DNA from: Streptomyces sp. NBC_01775
GTDB lineage: Bacteria > Actinomycetota > Actinomycetes > Streptomycetales > Streptomycetaceae
Direction of reading: 5' to 3'
Length of the DNA stretch: 64,000 nt
NCBI RefSeq assembly: GCF_035917675.1
Contig: NZ_CP109104.1
Location: 8,742,001-8,806,000 of the forward strand
Part shown: in pieces, positions 55,121 to 63,246 of the stretch
Layout: each line of letters begins with the position of its first letter
Position numbering within the stretch: position 1 is the stretch's first letter
The notes under the pieces: model-generated
Seen by the model: the letters and a program-made list of their open reading frames with translations, nothing else
Databases searched by the model: none
Told to the model about the DNA's origin: nothing
Program-made: the position numbers and the translations under genes

Positions 55121-56479
55121 TCAGCAGCCGCCACCCGTCGCGGCGACGGGGGCACCGATCTGGAGGGTTGTCGGGGCGGCACAGCAGCCTCCACCCTCGG
55201 TCTGGGAGGTGTCGGGCTCGTCGAAGAGTCCGGAGCCGCCACACACCCCCGTCTCTGCCAGGATCAACTCGACGCGGGCAGCGGCCTCGTGGTCCCCTGC
55301 GAGCGCCGCAGCCACCGAGCGGGCCTGCTCATAGCCGGTCATGGCGAGGAACGTGGGGGCGCGGCCGTAGCTCTTCATGCCCAGCAGGTACACGTCCGGC
55401 TCAGGGTGGGACAGCTCCTTCGCACCGTGGGGGTAGACGGTGCCGCAGGAGTGGACGTTGGGGTCGATGAGCGGTGCCACCTCGACAGGCGCCTGGAGTC
55501 GTTCGTCCAGTCCGAGGTGGAGTTCGTTCAGGAAGGACAGATCGGGGCGGAGGCCGGTGAGCACGATTACCTCGTCGACGGGGTCGAGGCGTCGGCCGTC
55601 CTCGGCGACCAGGACGAGCTGGTCCCCGTCGCGCTCGACGGCCTGGGCGCGGAAGCTGGTGGTGGCGGTGGCGTGTCCGGCCTCGACGGCGGCCTTCGCG
55701 CGCAGGCCCAGTGCGCCACGTGCGGGGAGCTGGTCGGCCTCCCCGCCGCCGAAGGTGTCGCCGCCGAGGCCCCGCCGCAGCACCCAGACCGCGTGCGTGC
55801 CGGGCTCATCCTCCGCGAGCGTGGCGAGGGCGGCGAGCACGGTGAAGGCGGAGGCGCCGGAACCGACGACGGCCGTGCGCTTGCCCGCGTATCGGGCGCG
55901 TACGGCAGGGTCGTTGAGGTCCGGAACGCGGTAGGTGAGCCGGTCGGCGGCGGCACGTTCGCCGAGCGCCGGGAGGCCGTTGCCGCCGAGCGGGCTGGGC
56001 GTGCTCCAGGTGCCGGAGGCGTCGATCACGGCGCGTGCCAGAACGCGCCCCTCGGTGCCGTCGCGGCCGGTCAGGTGCAGAACGAAGGGCTGTTCCTCGC
56101 GTCCGCTGTCCACGACACGGTCGCGTCCGGTCCGGGAGACGCCGGTGACGCGGGCGTCGTAGTGCACACGCTCGCCGAGCGTGTCGGCGAGCGGCTGGAG
56201 GTAGCGCGCGGCCCAGTCAGAGCCGGAGGGGTAGGAGCTTCCTTCGGGGCGCTCCCAGCCGGTGGGGGCGAGGAGCTTCTCGGCGGCCGGCGCGATGACC
56301 TCGTCCCAGGTGGAGAAGAGCCGCACGTGCCCCCACTCCCGTACTGCCGTACCCGCCACGGGACCGGCTTCCAGGACCAGCGGCTCGATGCCGCGTTCCA
56401 GCAGGTACGCGGCCGTGGCCAGGCCGATCGGTCCTGCGCCGATCACGGCGACGGGAAGGGCGGGGTGCTGCTCGGACAT
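55121..56479 (-). CDS. ArsO-like FAD/NAD(P) oxidoreductase
   Basis: A 452-residue flavoprotein of the monooxygenase/thioredoxin-reductase group. FAD site 'VAVIGAGPIGLATAAYLLER', NAD(P) site 'RTAVVGSGASAFTVLAALAT'. The C-terminus holds Cys-rich ends ('ETGVCGGSGLFDEPD', 'EGGGCCAAP', final GC) as seen in the arsenic-linked ArsO-type proteins. Its reaction is not firmly known. It is divergent from an ArsR gene and precedes the MFS transporter in one operon. Confidence 0.8.
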   Translation of the reverse strand: MSEQHPALPVAVIGAGPIGLATAAYLLERGIEPLVLEAGPVAGTAVREWGHVRLFSTWDEVIAPAAEKLLAPTGWERPEGSSYPSGSDWAARYLQPLADTLGERVHYDARVTGVSRTGRDRVVDSGREEQPFVLHLTGRDGTEGRVLARAVIDASGTWSTPSPLGGNGLPALGERAAADRLTYRVPDLNDPAVRARYAGKRTAVVGSGASAFTVLAALATLAEDEPGTHAVWVLRRGLGGDTFGGGEADQLPARGALGLRAKAAVEAGHATATTSFRAQAVERDGDQLVLVAEDGRRLDPVDEVIVLTGLRPDLSFLNELHLGLDERLQAPVEVAPLIDPNVHSCGTVYPHGAKELSHPEPDVYLLGMKSYGRAPTFLAMTGYEQARSVAAALAGDHEAAARVELILAETGVCGGSGLFDEPDTSQTEGGGCCAAPTTLQIGAPVAATGGGC

Positions 56480-56508
56480 GGGGAGTCCCCCTCATTGCTG
56501 ATTCGAGA

Positions 56509-56518
56509 TTCATCGATG
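56509..56518. promoter_or_regulatory. ArsR box in the arsO-arsR divergent region
   Basis: TTCATCGATG lies in the 89-bp gap between arsO and arsR1, 51 bp before the arsR1 ATG. Its core matches the arms of the larger palindrome upstream of arsR2 (58237-58262), suggesting binding by the same or related ArsR proteins. A TTGACA on the minus strand nearby (56553-56558) could be the arsO -35. Confidence 0.45.
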
Positions 56519-56568
56519 TAGCGAGATGGAGTCTGGCACTTTGCATCGACGAGTGTCAATATTGAGGC

Positions 56569-56928
56569 ATGTCGAAGCTGAAGGACCGAGCGGCGGCCGA
56601 GCCGGACCGCGTAGAAGGCGTAGTGCCCTGTTGCCCGCCGCTGAACTCCCCGGACATCTCCCGGGAGGACGCGGAGACGATGGCGGCGATGTTCAAGGCC
56701 CTCGGGGAACCGATCCGGGTGCTGCTCTTCTCCCGGGTCGCCTCGCACCCGGACGGCGAGGTGTGCGTGTGCGACCTCGGTGACCTGGGGGTTGGCCAGC
56801 CCACCGTCTCCCACCACCTGAAGAAGCTCCGTGACGCGGGCCTCGTCGTCTCCGAGCGGCGCGGGACGTGGGTCTACTACCGCGTGGCTCCCGGGGTTCT
56901 GTTGCGGATGGGTGCGATCACGCGCTGA
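56569..56928 (+). CDS. arsR: ArsR-family arsenic sensor 1
   Basis: A 119-residue winged-helix repressor with the classical As(III) site in the recognition region, 'GEVCVCDLGDLGVGQPTVSH' then HLKKLRD, plus an N-terminal Cys pair (PCCPP). Arsenite binding to the CVC motif releases the repressor from DNA. It is divergent from the arsO-like/MFS operon and likely controls both directions. Confidence 0.93.
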   Translation: MSKLKDRAAAEPDRVEGVVPCCPPLNSPDISREDAETMAAMFKALGEPIRVLLFSRVASHPDGEVCVCDLGDLGVGQPTVSHHLKKLRDAGLVVSERRGTWVYYRVAPGVLLRMGAITR

Positions 56929-56950
56929 GCGTGGCTCCGCGGTCGGGGTG

Positions 56951-58069
56951 TCACTCCGCCAGGATGATCGGCCGCTGCGTCTCTTCGAGTTCGCGCAGCA
57001 GGCCGACGGCGAGCATCACGGCGGCCAGCGCGTTGGCCTTGGTGTACTGCGTGGGGCCGACTGCGTGGGACGTCGCGTGCCGGGAATAGTGCTCGGGGAC
57101 CGGATCCGGAGGCCCGTCGAAGTTGACGCAGGCGGCATGGACGCTGGTGTGGATGCAGTAGGACCGGAACTGGCCGATTGCGGTGCCCAGGGCGGCCTTC
57201 GGCATCCCCTTCTTGACGCTCCCGTACGTGATCCTCTTCCCGTTCCGCAGCGCGGGGTCCGCTCGGGCGACGGCGCGCAAGGTGGTGTCCCACACGGAGG
57301 TAGACAGGGCCTGCGCGGCAGCGCAGCGGCCTTCGGCGATCAAGGCCAGGCAGTCGTTCACATGTGCGGCGTGAGCGGTCAGGTCTGTCCGGGTGATCGC
57401 CTTGATGGCGCTGCGGCAGTCCTCAATGACGGTGGCGGCGCGCTCTTCGAGGACGGTGCGCCGGGCGGCGGCATCCTCCTCGGCGGCCAGCTCGCGGATG
57501 ACCTCGGCAGACGGTACCCAGGCCAGTGGTATGCCGTCCTCCAGGATCCGCAGGACCGCATCGAAGTCGAGATCTTCGCCCCGCCAGTTGCGCGGGAGCA
57601 GCAGCTCCATCCGCTCGGTGAGGGCGGACCATCGGCTGTTCAGCTTCCGGGCGAAATCGAAGGCGCCGCTCCTCCCCATCGGCGCACCGGGCATCAGGTG
57701 ACGGAGGTCCAGGCCGTGCAGAGGGCCGCGGAAGGTCTCCTGAGCACCGGAGTGGCGCATGAACTCCTCGGCGGCGGACGTGAAGCGTGTCCCCAGCAGT
57801 GCCCCGCTGGTGAGGTTGAAGGCGGGAGTGAGCGACTTCCGGAGCTTGGCGTGAGCGGTCCCGAACGTGGAGATGGCCGCAGCCTGACGCATGGCCATCC
57901 CGACGGCGCTGCCTCCGGCGACTCGGAAGCCGGTGGTGGCGAAGGAGTCCGTGAGCCCTGTGGCGCCGTGCCCGGGGTGGCGCCTCCTGGAGCCGGAGGC
58001 GGGAGCCGGTTCGGCAGGGGCTTCCGGCTCCTCGGGGAGTTCGTCGTCCTGCGGCTGTTCACCTGTCAT
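56951..58069 (-). CDS. Unknown protein inside the arsenic island
   Basis: A 372-residue protein I do not recognise. It is helical, with an acidic Pro/Glu N-terminal tail (residues 1-40), a Gly/Ala segment ('FRVAGGSAVGMAMRQAAAIS'), a middle region rich in Arg/Glu ('LPRNWRGEDLDFDAVLRILE') and a C-terminal hydrophobic helix ('ALAAVMLAVGLLRELEETQ'). The frame extends to 58243; I chose ATG 58069 with GGGAG 10 bp upstream. It lies convergent with arsR1 and divergent from arsR2, so it could share the arsR2 operator, but no arsenic link can be read from its sequence. Confidence 0.6.
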   Translation of the reverse strand: MTGEQPQDDELPEEPEAPAEPAPASGSRRRHPGHGATGLTDSFATTGFRVAGGSAVGMAMRQAAAISTFGTAHAKLRKSLTPAFNLTSGALLGTRFTSAAEEFMRHSGAQETFRGPLHGLDLRHLMPGAPMGRSGAFDFARKLNSRWSALTERMELLLPRNWRGEDLDFDAVLRILEDGIPLAWVPSAEVIRELAAEEDAAARRTVLEERAATVIEDCRSAIKAITRTDLTAHAAHVNDCLALIAEGRCAAAQALSTSVWDTTLRAVARADPALRNGKRITYGSVKKGMPKAALGTAIGQFRSYCIHTSVHAACVNFDGPPDPVPEHYSRHATSHAVGPTQYTKANALAAVMLAVGLLRELEETQRPIILAE

Positions 58070-58236
58070 GGCAGAGCGCTCCCACTTCTTCAGTGACGTG
58101 ATGATATGTCCGCAGTCCCGCATGTGTTCCAGGATTTGCGTAAGTTCCGGACGGGTGAGAGGTATTCCGGGATGAGCGCGCGGGCAGCCGCTGTGTGGAC
58201 GTCCGTATAAGGGTGGGGCGCTTCTATCGCCAAGCC

Positions 58237-58262
58237 CGTTCATCGTCTATCGTCGATGAACG
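58237..58262. promoter_or_regulatory. ArsR operator abutting arsR2 start codon
   Basis: CGTTCATCG and CGATGAACG form perfect 9-bp arms around an 8-bp spacer, ending on the base before the arsR2 ATG. Binding would directly cover the start; there is no room for a ribosome site, which suggests a leaderless message. Confidence 0.65.
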
Positions 58263-58607
58263 ATGAAAGCTGTCGAGCCTCTGGACCGTCCCACCGCCGA
58301 GGAGTACGCCTCCTGGTTCAAGGCGTTGGCCGATGCCACCCGAATCCAGATCGTCTCGCTGCTTGCCCGGCTCGGGCGGGAGATGACCGTCGGAGAGATC
58401 GTCGAGGCCGTGGGGGTGGGGCAGTCGACCATCTCCCAGCACCTCAAACAGCTCGCCGCGGTCGGTTTCGTCCGTGTGGAGCGGGTGCGGACGGCCAGCT
58501 ACTTCCGGATCAACGAGGAGTGCGTGAGCTGTTTCCCCTCCGCCGCCGACGTCGTGATGGGCCGCCCCGCACCCGTACGGCCGGGCGCCGAATCCGATAA
58601 GGAGTGA
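58263..58607 (+). CDS. arsR: ArsR-family arsenic sensor 2
   Basis: A 114-residue ArsR protein ('WFKALADATRIQIVSLLARL', 'GVGQSTISQHLKQLAAVGFV'). It lacks the CVC motif; instead two cysteines lie near the C-terminus ('EECVSCFPSA'), a location seen in ArsR repressors with alternative arsenical sites. It overlaps the arsM-arsN upstream region, and its stop falls inside the ribosome site area of that gene, so they are co-transcribed. No ribosome site precedes its ATG. Confidence 0.9.
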   Translation: MKAVEPLDRPTAEEYASWFKALADATRIQIVSLLARLGREMTVGEIVEAVGVGQSTISQHLKQLAAVGFVRVERVRTASYFRINEECVSCFPSAADVVMGRPAPVRPGAESDKE

Positions 58608-58612
58608 TCCCC

Positions 58613-59875
58613 ATGCCTCAGCACGAGTCCAGCGGTACCCCGCATGCGGAAGAAGTCACGGCTCGCTACGGCGCGCTGGCCGAGGCGGCGCGGGCCGGCG
58701 AGGCGGTCGTGGACTGCGGCGAGGAAGCTTTTGCCGCAGGCCGGTTTGGGGTCGCGGGATACGAGGGGGACGAGGGCGTTGGCGTGTTGCCGGAGGGGGC
58801 GGTGCGGGCCAGTTTGGGGTGTGGAAATCCGGTGGCGGTGGCCGAACTGGTGCCGGGGGAGCGGGTGCTGGATCTGGGTTCGGGTGGCGGGATCGATGTG
58901 CTGCTCTCGGCTCGCCGGGTCGCGCCGGGCGGACTCGCCTACGGGGTGGACGCCACCCCGGGGATGGTCGCTCTGGCTCAGGAGCACGCACGGGAGGCCG
59001 GGGTGGACAACGTCCGCTTCCTGCACGGCCGGATCGAACAGATCCCGCTGCCGGACGGGCATGTGGACGTCGTGCTCTCCAACTGCGTGATCAGCCTGTC
59101 CGCCGACAAGCCCCGCGTGCTGGCAGAGGCGTACCGGGTGTTGCGCTCCGGAGGCCGCTTCGGCATCAGTGACGTCCTCGCCCACCCCGGACTCGACCCC
59201 GAGGAGCGGGAAGAGGCCGAACGGAGAGTCGGGTGCACCGGGGGCACACTGACGGCGGATGAGTATCGCGCTCAGCTTCTGGCGGCGGGCTTCACCGACA
59301 TCCGCATCACGCCGACCGCCGAGGCCGGCGCAGGGCTGCACTCCGCGCTCGTTCGGGCGGACAAGCCCCCGGCCCCCGACGGCTTCACCCTGCGGCCGAT
59401 GCGGGAGAGAGATGCCGGGCGGGTGCTGGAGCTGTACCGGGCGGGGATCGAGGAGGGCCAGGCGACCTTCGAGACCGAGCCGCCGAGCTGGGAGGCGTTC
59501 GATACGGGCAAGCTGGCGCTGCACCGGTACGTCGCCGTCGAAGAGGCCAGCGGGGAGGTGGTCGGCTGGGTCGCCGCGGGGCCCACGTCCTCGCGTGCGG
59601 TGTACGCCGGGGTGGCCGAGCACTCCGTCTACGTCGCGCCCGAAGAGCGCAGCAAGGGGGTGGCTCGGGCGCTGGTCGAGGCGCTGGTGGCCTCGACCGA
59701 GGCGGCCGGGATCTGGACGGTGCAGTCCAGCGTCTTCCCGGAGAACACCGCGAGCCTCGCGCTGCACGAGCGGGCCGGATTCCGGCAGGTCGGCCGCCGG
59801 GAGCGGATCGCGCAGCACCACGGGGTGTGGCGGGACACGGTGCTCATCGAACGCCGCAGCCCGTTGGTCGACTGA
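58613..59875 (+). CDS. arsM: ArsM-ArsN1 fusion: arsenite methyltransferase + GNAT
   Basis: A 420-residue bifunctional protein. Residues 1-255 are a SAM methyltransferase of ArsM type: 'VLDLGSGGGIDVLLSARRVA', with arsenic-binding cysteines in 'ASLGCGNPVAVAEL', 'VVLSNCVISLSADKP' and 'RRVGCTGGTLTADEY'. Residues ~262-420 are a GNAT acetyltransferase of the ArsN1/phosphinothricin-acetyltransferase group ('YVAPEERSKGVARALVEALV'). ArsM methylates As(III); ArsN1 enzymes N-acetylate arsinothricin or phosphinothricin. AAGGAG lies 8 bp before the ATG at 58613; an upstream GTG at 58604 is less likely. Confidence 0.9.
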   Translation: MPQHESSGTPHAEEVTARYGALAEAARAGEAVVDCGEEAFAAGRFGVAGYEGDEGVGVLPEGAVRASLGCGNPVAVAELVPGERVLDLGSGGGIDVLLSARRVAPGGLAYGVDATPGMVALAQEHAREAGVDNVRFLHGRIEQIPLPDGHVDVVLSNCVISLSADKPRVLAEAYRVLRSGGRFGISDVLAHPGLDPEEREEAERRVGCTGGTLTADEYRAQLLAAGFTDIRITPTAEAGAGLHSALVRADKPPAPDGFTLRPMRERDAGRVLELYRAGIEEGQATFETEPPSWEAFDTGKLALHRYVAVEEASGEVVGWVAAGPTSSRAVYAGVAEHSVYVAPEERSKGVARALVEALVASTEAAGIWTVQSSVFPENTASLALHERAGFRQVGRRERIAQHHGVWRDTVLIERRSPLVD

Positions 59876-59890
59876 GCCGCGGCCCGCCCC

Positions 59891-60955
59891 TCACGACAGC
59901 AGAGCGGCAATCTCGCGTACGGCGTCGCGCGCCGGGCGGCCGACGCCGATGAGGGTGGCGGAGGCCGGTCCGGTCCAGTCGCCGTAACCGAGCAGGTGCA
60001 GGCGGGGCTCGTCCAGTGCGCGGGTGCCCTCGGTTGGGATGCGGCCTCCGCTGCTTCGGAGTCCGAGCGGGGTGAGGTGGGCGAGGGCGGGGCGGAAGCC
60101 GGTGGCCCAGATGACCGCGTCCACTTCCTGGCGGGAGCCGTCCGTCCAGACGGGCCCGCTCGTGTCGCGGCGGGCGAACATCGGTCGCGCGGCGAGCAGT
60201 CCGCGATCCCGCTCTTCTCGTACGGGTGGGACGACGACGATGTCGCCGAGCGCGGCGACTCCGCCGGTGTCGGTGCGGCCGGCCTCCAGAGCGCGGCGCC
60301 GGGCGGTCGCGGCGTCGAAGAGGGCTCGGCCGTCGATGTCGTCGGGCAGCCAGCGTGGCGGGCGACGGGTCACCCACGTCAGGTCGATATCTTCGGGCGC
60401 GGCGAGGTCGGCGGCGATCTGCGCGCCGGAGTTGCCGCCGCCGACCACGACCACGCGCTGTCCGGAGAAGTCCTTGGGACTGCGGTAGTCGGCGGTGTGC
60501 AACTGCCGCCCCGCGAAGACACGTTGGCCGGGCACGGTGGGCCAGAACGGGCGCCACCAGGTGCCTGTCGCGCTGATGACCGTACGGGCGTACCAGTTAT
60601 CCGAGTCGTTCTCGACGCGGAGCAGTTCACCCTCGTCATGGACGCCGCGCACCGTGACCGGACGGTGGACGGGCAGCTCGTAGCGCTGTTCGTAGGCGGC
60701 CAGGTAGCGCACCGCGTGGGCGGCCTGCGGGTAGGGCTGATCCGGTTGGACGGGCATGGGGCGGCCGGGCAGCGAGGAGTAGGCGGCGGGGGAGAAGAGG
60801 TGCAGCGAGTCCCACATGTGTTGCCACGCGCCGCCGGTCCGCTCCTGCGCGTCCAGGACCGCGAAGTCGAGTCCGGCGCGGCGGAGGTGGTAACCGGCGG
60901 CGAGCCCTGCCTGGCCGCCGCCGATCACCACCACGTCGCGAACGGTCCCGCTCAT
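59891..60955 (-). CDS. FAD-dependent NAD(P) oxidoreductase (ars-linked)
   Basis: A 354-residue flavoprotein with 'VVVIGGGQAGLAAGYHLRRA' (FAD) and 'RVVVVGGGNSGAQIAADLAA' (NAD(P)H), plus the 'ATGFRPALAHL' ending motif typical of small flavin monooxygenases in ars operons. The ATG overlaps the ACR3 stop (ATGA), so it is translated with the pump. Possible roles are oxidation of trivalent organoarsenicals or thiol-redox support; unproven. Confidence 0.85.
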   Translation of the reverse strand: MSGTVRDVVVIGGGQAGLAAGYHLRRAGLDFAVLDAQERTGGAWQHMWDSLHLFSPAAYSSLPGRPMPVQPDQPYPQAAHAVRYLAAYEQRYELPVHRPVTVRGVHDEGELLRVENDSDNWYARTVISATGTWWRPFWPTVPGQRVFAGRQLHTADYRSPKDFSGQRVVVVGGGNSGAQIAADLAAPEDIDLTWVTRRPPRWLPDDIDGRALFDAATARRRALEAGRTDTGGVAALGDIVVVPPVREERDRGLLAARPMFARRDTSGPVWTDGSRQEVDAVIWATGFRPALAHLTPLGLRSSGGRIPTEGTRALDEPRLHLLGYGDWTGPASATLIGVGRPARDAVREIAALLS

Positions 60956-62340
60956 GAGGAGACGGCGCCCGGTACCGGCGCGTGGGCAGCCGCGCATGCC
61001 GCGCACTGCACCTTGCGCACCTCGGCCTCGTTCGGCGTGCCGAAGATCGGCCCGCGCCGGATGCGGCGGGTGCCGATCACGGCGTGTTCCTCGCACACGG
61101 CGGCGCCGCAGGTCTGGCACACCGCGACCGCTGCTTGTTCGCGCTGGTGCTGATGGCACTCAAGGCACTGCACGGGGATCAGCGCTCCTCTCGTGAGGCG
61201 GGCGAGGCGGTGGTGGTCGCTGCCTGGGGGGGCGAACTTGCGGCGCCAGGCGAGGGAGACGTACACGAGGGCGATGAGGACGGGGACCTCGATCAGCGGG
61301 CCGACGACTCCGGAGAGGGCTTGGCCGCTGGTGACGCCGAAGGTGGCGATGGCTACGGCGATGGCGAGTTCGAAGTTGTTGCCTGCGGCGGTGAAGGCGA
61401 GGGTGGCGGTGCGGTCGTAGGCCAGCCCGATCGCCTTGCCCAGGGCGAAGGTGCCGAACCACATGACGGCGAAGTACACCAGCAGCGGCAGCGCGATCCG
61501 CACGACATCGAGCGGCTGCGAGGTGATCGTCTTTCCCTGGAGAGCGAAGAGGATGACGATGGTGAACAGCAATCCGTAGAGCGCGAACGGGCCGATCTTC
61601 GGGAGGAAGCGGTTCTCGTAGCGCTCGGTACCCATCTTCTTCTCGCCGAGGCGGCGGGTGAGGTATCCGGCGAGGAGGGGGATGCCGAGGAAGATGACGA
61701 CGTTCAGCGCGATCTTCCACATGGAGATGTCCAGGTGCTGCCCCTCGCCCAGGCCCAGCCAGTTCGGCAGCAGGTCGAGGTAGAACCAGCCCAGCAGCCC
61801 GAATGCGATCACCTGGAAGACGGAGTTGAGGGCCACGAGGACGGCGGCGGCCTCGCGGTCGCCGCAGGCCAGGTCGTTCCAGATGATGACCATGGCAATG
61901 CAGCGGGCGAGCCCGACGATGATCAGTCCGGTGCGGTACTCCGGGAGGTCGGGCAGGAAGATCCAGGCCAACGCGAACATCACCGCCGGGCCCAGGACCC
62001 AGTTGATGACCAGCGAGGAGACCATCAGTTTCCGGTCGCCGGTGACGGTGTCGAGCTTGTTGTAGCGGACCTTGGCCAGCACCGGATACATCATGATCAG
62101 CAGGCCGAGCGCGATCGGCAGCGAGACCCCGCCGATCTCGACCTTGGACAGGACGTCGTTCAGCCCGGGAATCATCCGGCCGAGACCGAGGCCGACGGCC
62201 ATCGCCGCCAGAATCCATACGGCGAGGTAGCGGTCGAGGGTGGAGAGCTGCTTCGAGACGCTGGACCCTTCGCCGGATCCAGCAGCCGGGCTGCGGGTCG
62301 TGCCGGCACTGGTATCCGTGGTGGGTTCCGTCTGACTCAC
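60952..62340 (-). CDS. acr3: ACR3 arsenite efflux pump fused to zinc-ribbon domain
   Basis: A 462-residue protein starting at GTG (AGGAAGAGG upstream). Residues 30-385 are ACR3, ten helices with the signature 'GLARCIAMVIIWNDLACGDR' and 'FTAAGNNFELAIAVAIATFG'; it extrudes As(III). In frame after 'AWRRKFAPPGSDHHRL' comes a ~65-residue zinc ribbon with four Cys pairs ('VQCLECHQHQRE', 'AVCQTCGAAVCEEH', 'KVQCAACAAAH') like DUF2180 proteins, normally a separate gene; a GTG inside (GTG CAG TGC) could also start it alone. Confidence 0.88.
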   Translation of the reverse strand: MSQTEPTTDTSAGTTRSPAAGSGEGSSVSKQLSTLDRYLAVWILAAMAVGLGLGRMIPGLNDVLSKVEIGGVSLPIALGLLIMMYPVLAKVRYNKLDTVTGDRKLMVSSLVINWVLGPAVMFALAWIFLPDLPEYRTGLIIVGLARCIAMVIIWNDLACGDREAAAVLVALNSVFQVIAFGLLGWFYLDLLPNWLGLGEGQHLDISMWKIALNVVIFLGIPLLAGYLTRRLGEKKMGTERYENRFLPKIGPFALYGLLFTIVILFALQGKTITSQPLDVVRIALPLLVYFAVMWFGTFALGKAIGLAYDRTATLAFTAAGNNFELAIAVAIATFGVTSGQALSGVVGPLIEVPVLIALVYVSLAWRRKFAPPGSDHHRLARLTRGALIPVQCLECHQHQREQAAVAVCQTCGAAVCEEHAVIGTRRIRRGPIFGTPNEAEVRKVQCAACAAAHAPVPGAVSS

Positions 62341-62678
62341 GGGCAGGGCCTCTTCCTGTCGGTGGCGACAGTGATGCGCGCGGTCTCTGCCAGCTCCGTG
62401 AAGGCTCCGGCGAGCGAGGTCAGCACCTCGGGGCGGAGCTTGTAGTACGTGAACCGGCCGCACGGCTCGGTATCCACGACGCCCGCCTCGCGCAGCACCC
62501 GCAGGTGGTTGGAGAGGTTGGTCTGCCGGGCGCCGGTCTCCTCCACCAGGTGGGTGGTGCAGAGGGTCTCGCGGGCGAGCAGGGTCACGATCTCGTACCG
62601 CAGCGGGTCCGCGACCACCCGGATCAGGTCCGCGCCCTCGGGTGCCGGACTTACATCAGTCTTGGCTGACATCATCAT
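62337..62678 (-). CDS. arsR: ArsR-family arsenic sensor 3
   Basis: A 113-residue ArsR repressor ('VVADPLRYEIVTLLARETLC', 'GARQTNLSNHLRVLREAGVV', 'EPCGRFTYYKL'). Cysteines at 'ETLC', 'EPCG' and 'RPCP' could bind As(III). Three consecutive ATG codons form the start. It is first in the arsR-acr3-FAD operon (GTGA overlap) and divergent from arsC. Confidence 0.92.
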   Translation of the reverse strand: MMMSAKTDVSPAPEGADLIRVVADPLRYEIVTLLARETLCTTHLVEETGARQTNLSNHLRVLREAGVVDTEPCGRFTYYKLRPEVLTSLAGAFTELAETARITVATDRKRPCP

Positions 62679-62732
62679 GCACTGATATTCTCACATCACC
62701 AAGGAATGATGCCAGCGGGTGCTGATGTCAGC
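62665..62732. promoter_or_regulatory. Widely spaced inverted repeat in the arsR3-arsC promoter region
   Basis: GCTGACATCA (62665-62674, overlapping the arsR3 start) and its exact inverse TGATGTCAGC (62723-62732) flank the divergent promoters; the second also forms a local GCTGA/TCAGC palindrome from 62721. Likely ArsR binding sites allowing control in both directions. Confidence 0.5.
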
Positions 62733-62774
62733 GTCAGTGCGTGGTCCGCAGGTATCCATAGCGAAAGAGACGCC

Positions 62775-63197
62775 ATGCCCGACAAGCCCTCCGTCCTGTT
62801 CGTCTGTGTCCACAACGCCGGCCGCTCCCAGATGGCCGCCGCCTGGCTTACCCACCTCGCGGGGGACCGCGTCGAGGTCCGCTCGGCGGGCTCGGCTCCG
62901 GCGGACACGGTCAACCGCGCCGTGGTCGAGGCGATGCGCGAGGTCGGCATCGACATCGCCACCGAGACCCCCAAGGTGCTGACCGCCGACACGGTCCGGG
63001 CGTCCGACGTCGTGATCACCATGGGTTGCGGAGACGCCTGCCCCGTCTTCCCCGGCAAGCGCTACCTGGACTGGAAGCTCGACGACCCGGCCGGGGAGGG
63101 AGTCGAAGCAGTACGGCCCATCCGCGACGAGATCAAGACCCTCATCGAGACGCTGATCAGCGAGATCGCCCCCGAAGCCTCGGGGGCCACGAAGTGA
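62775..63197 (+). CDS. arsC: Arsenate reductase, thioredoxin-type ArsC
   Basis: A 140-residue LMW-phosphatase-fold reductase. The P-loop is 'FVCVHNAGRSQMAAAW' (C-x5-R), and the resolving cysteines are in 'ITMGCGDACPVFPGKRYLDW'. It reduces As(V) to As(III), which ACR3 then exports. Chosen start is ATG 62775 with GAAAGAG upstream, not the in-frame ATG at 62706. Confidence 0.93.
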   Translation: MPDKPSVLFVCVHNAGRSQMAAAWLTHLAGDRVEVRSAGSAPADTVNRAVVEAMREVGIDIATETPKVLTADTVRASDVVITMGCGDACPVFPGKRYLDWKLDDPAGEGVEAVRPIRDEIKTLIETLISEIAPEASGATK

Positions 63198-63246
63198 CCG
63201 CCCCAGGCCGGTGCTCTGGTGTCCGCGATGCCTTCTCCCGTAGTGC

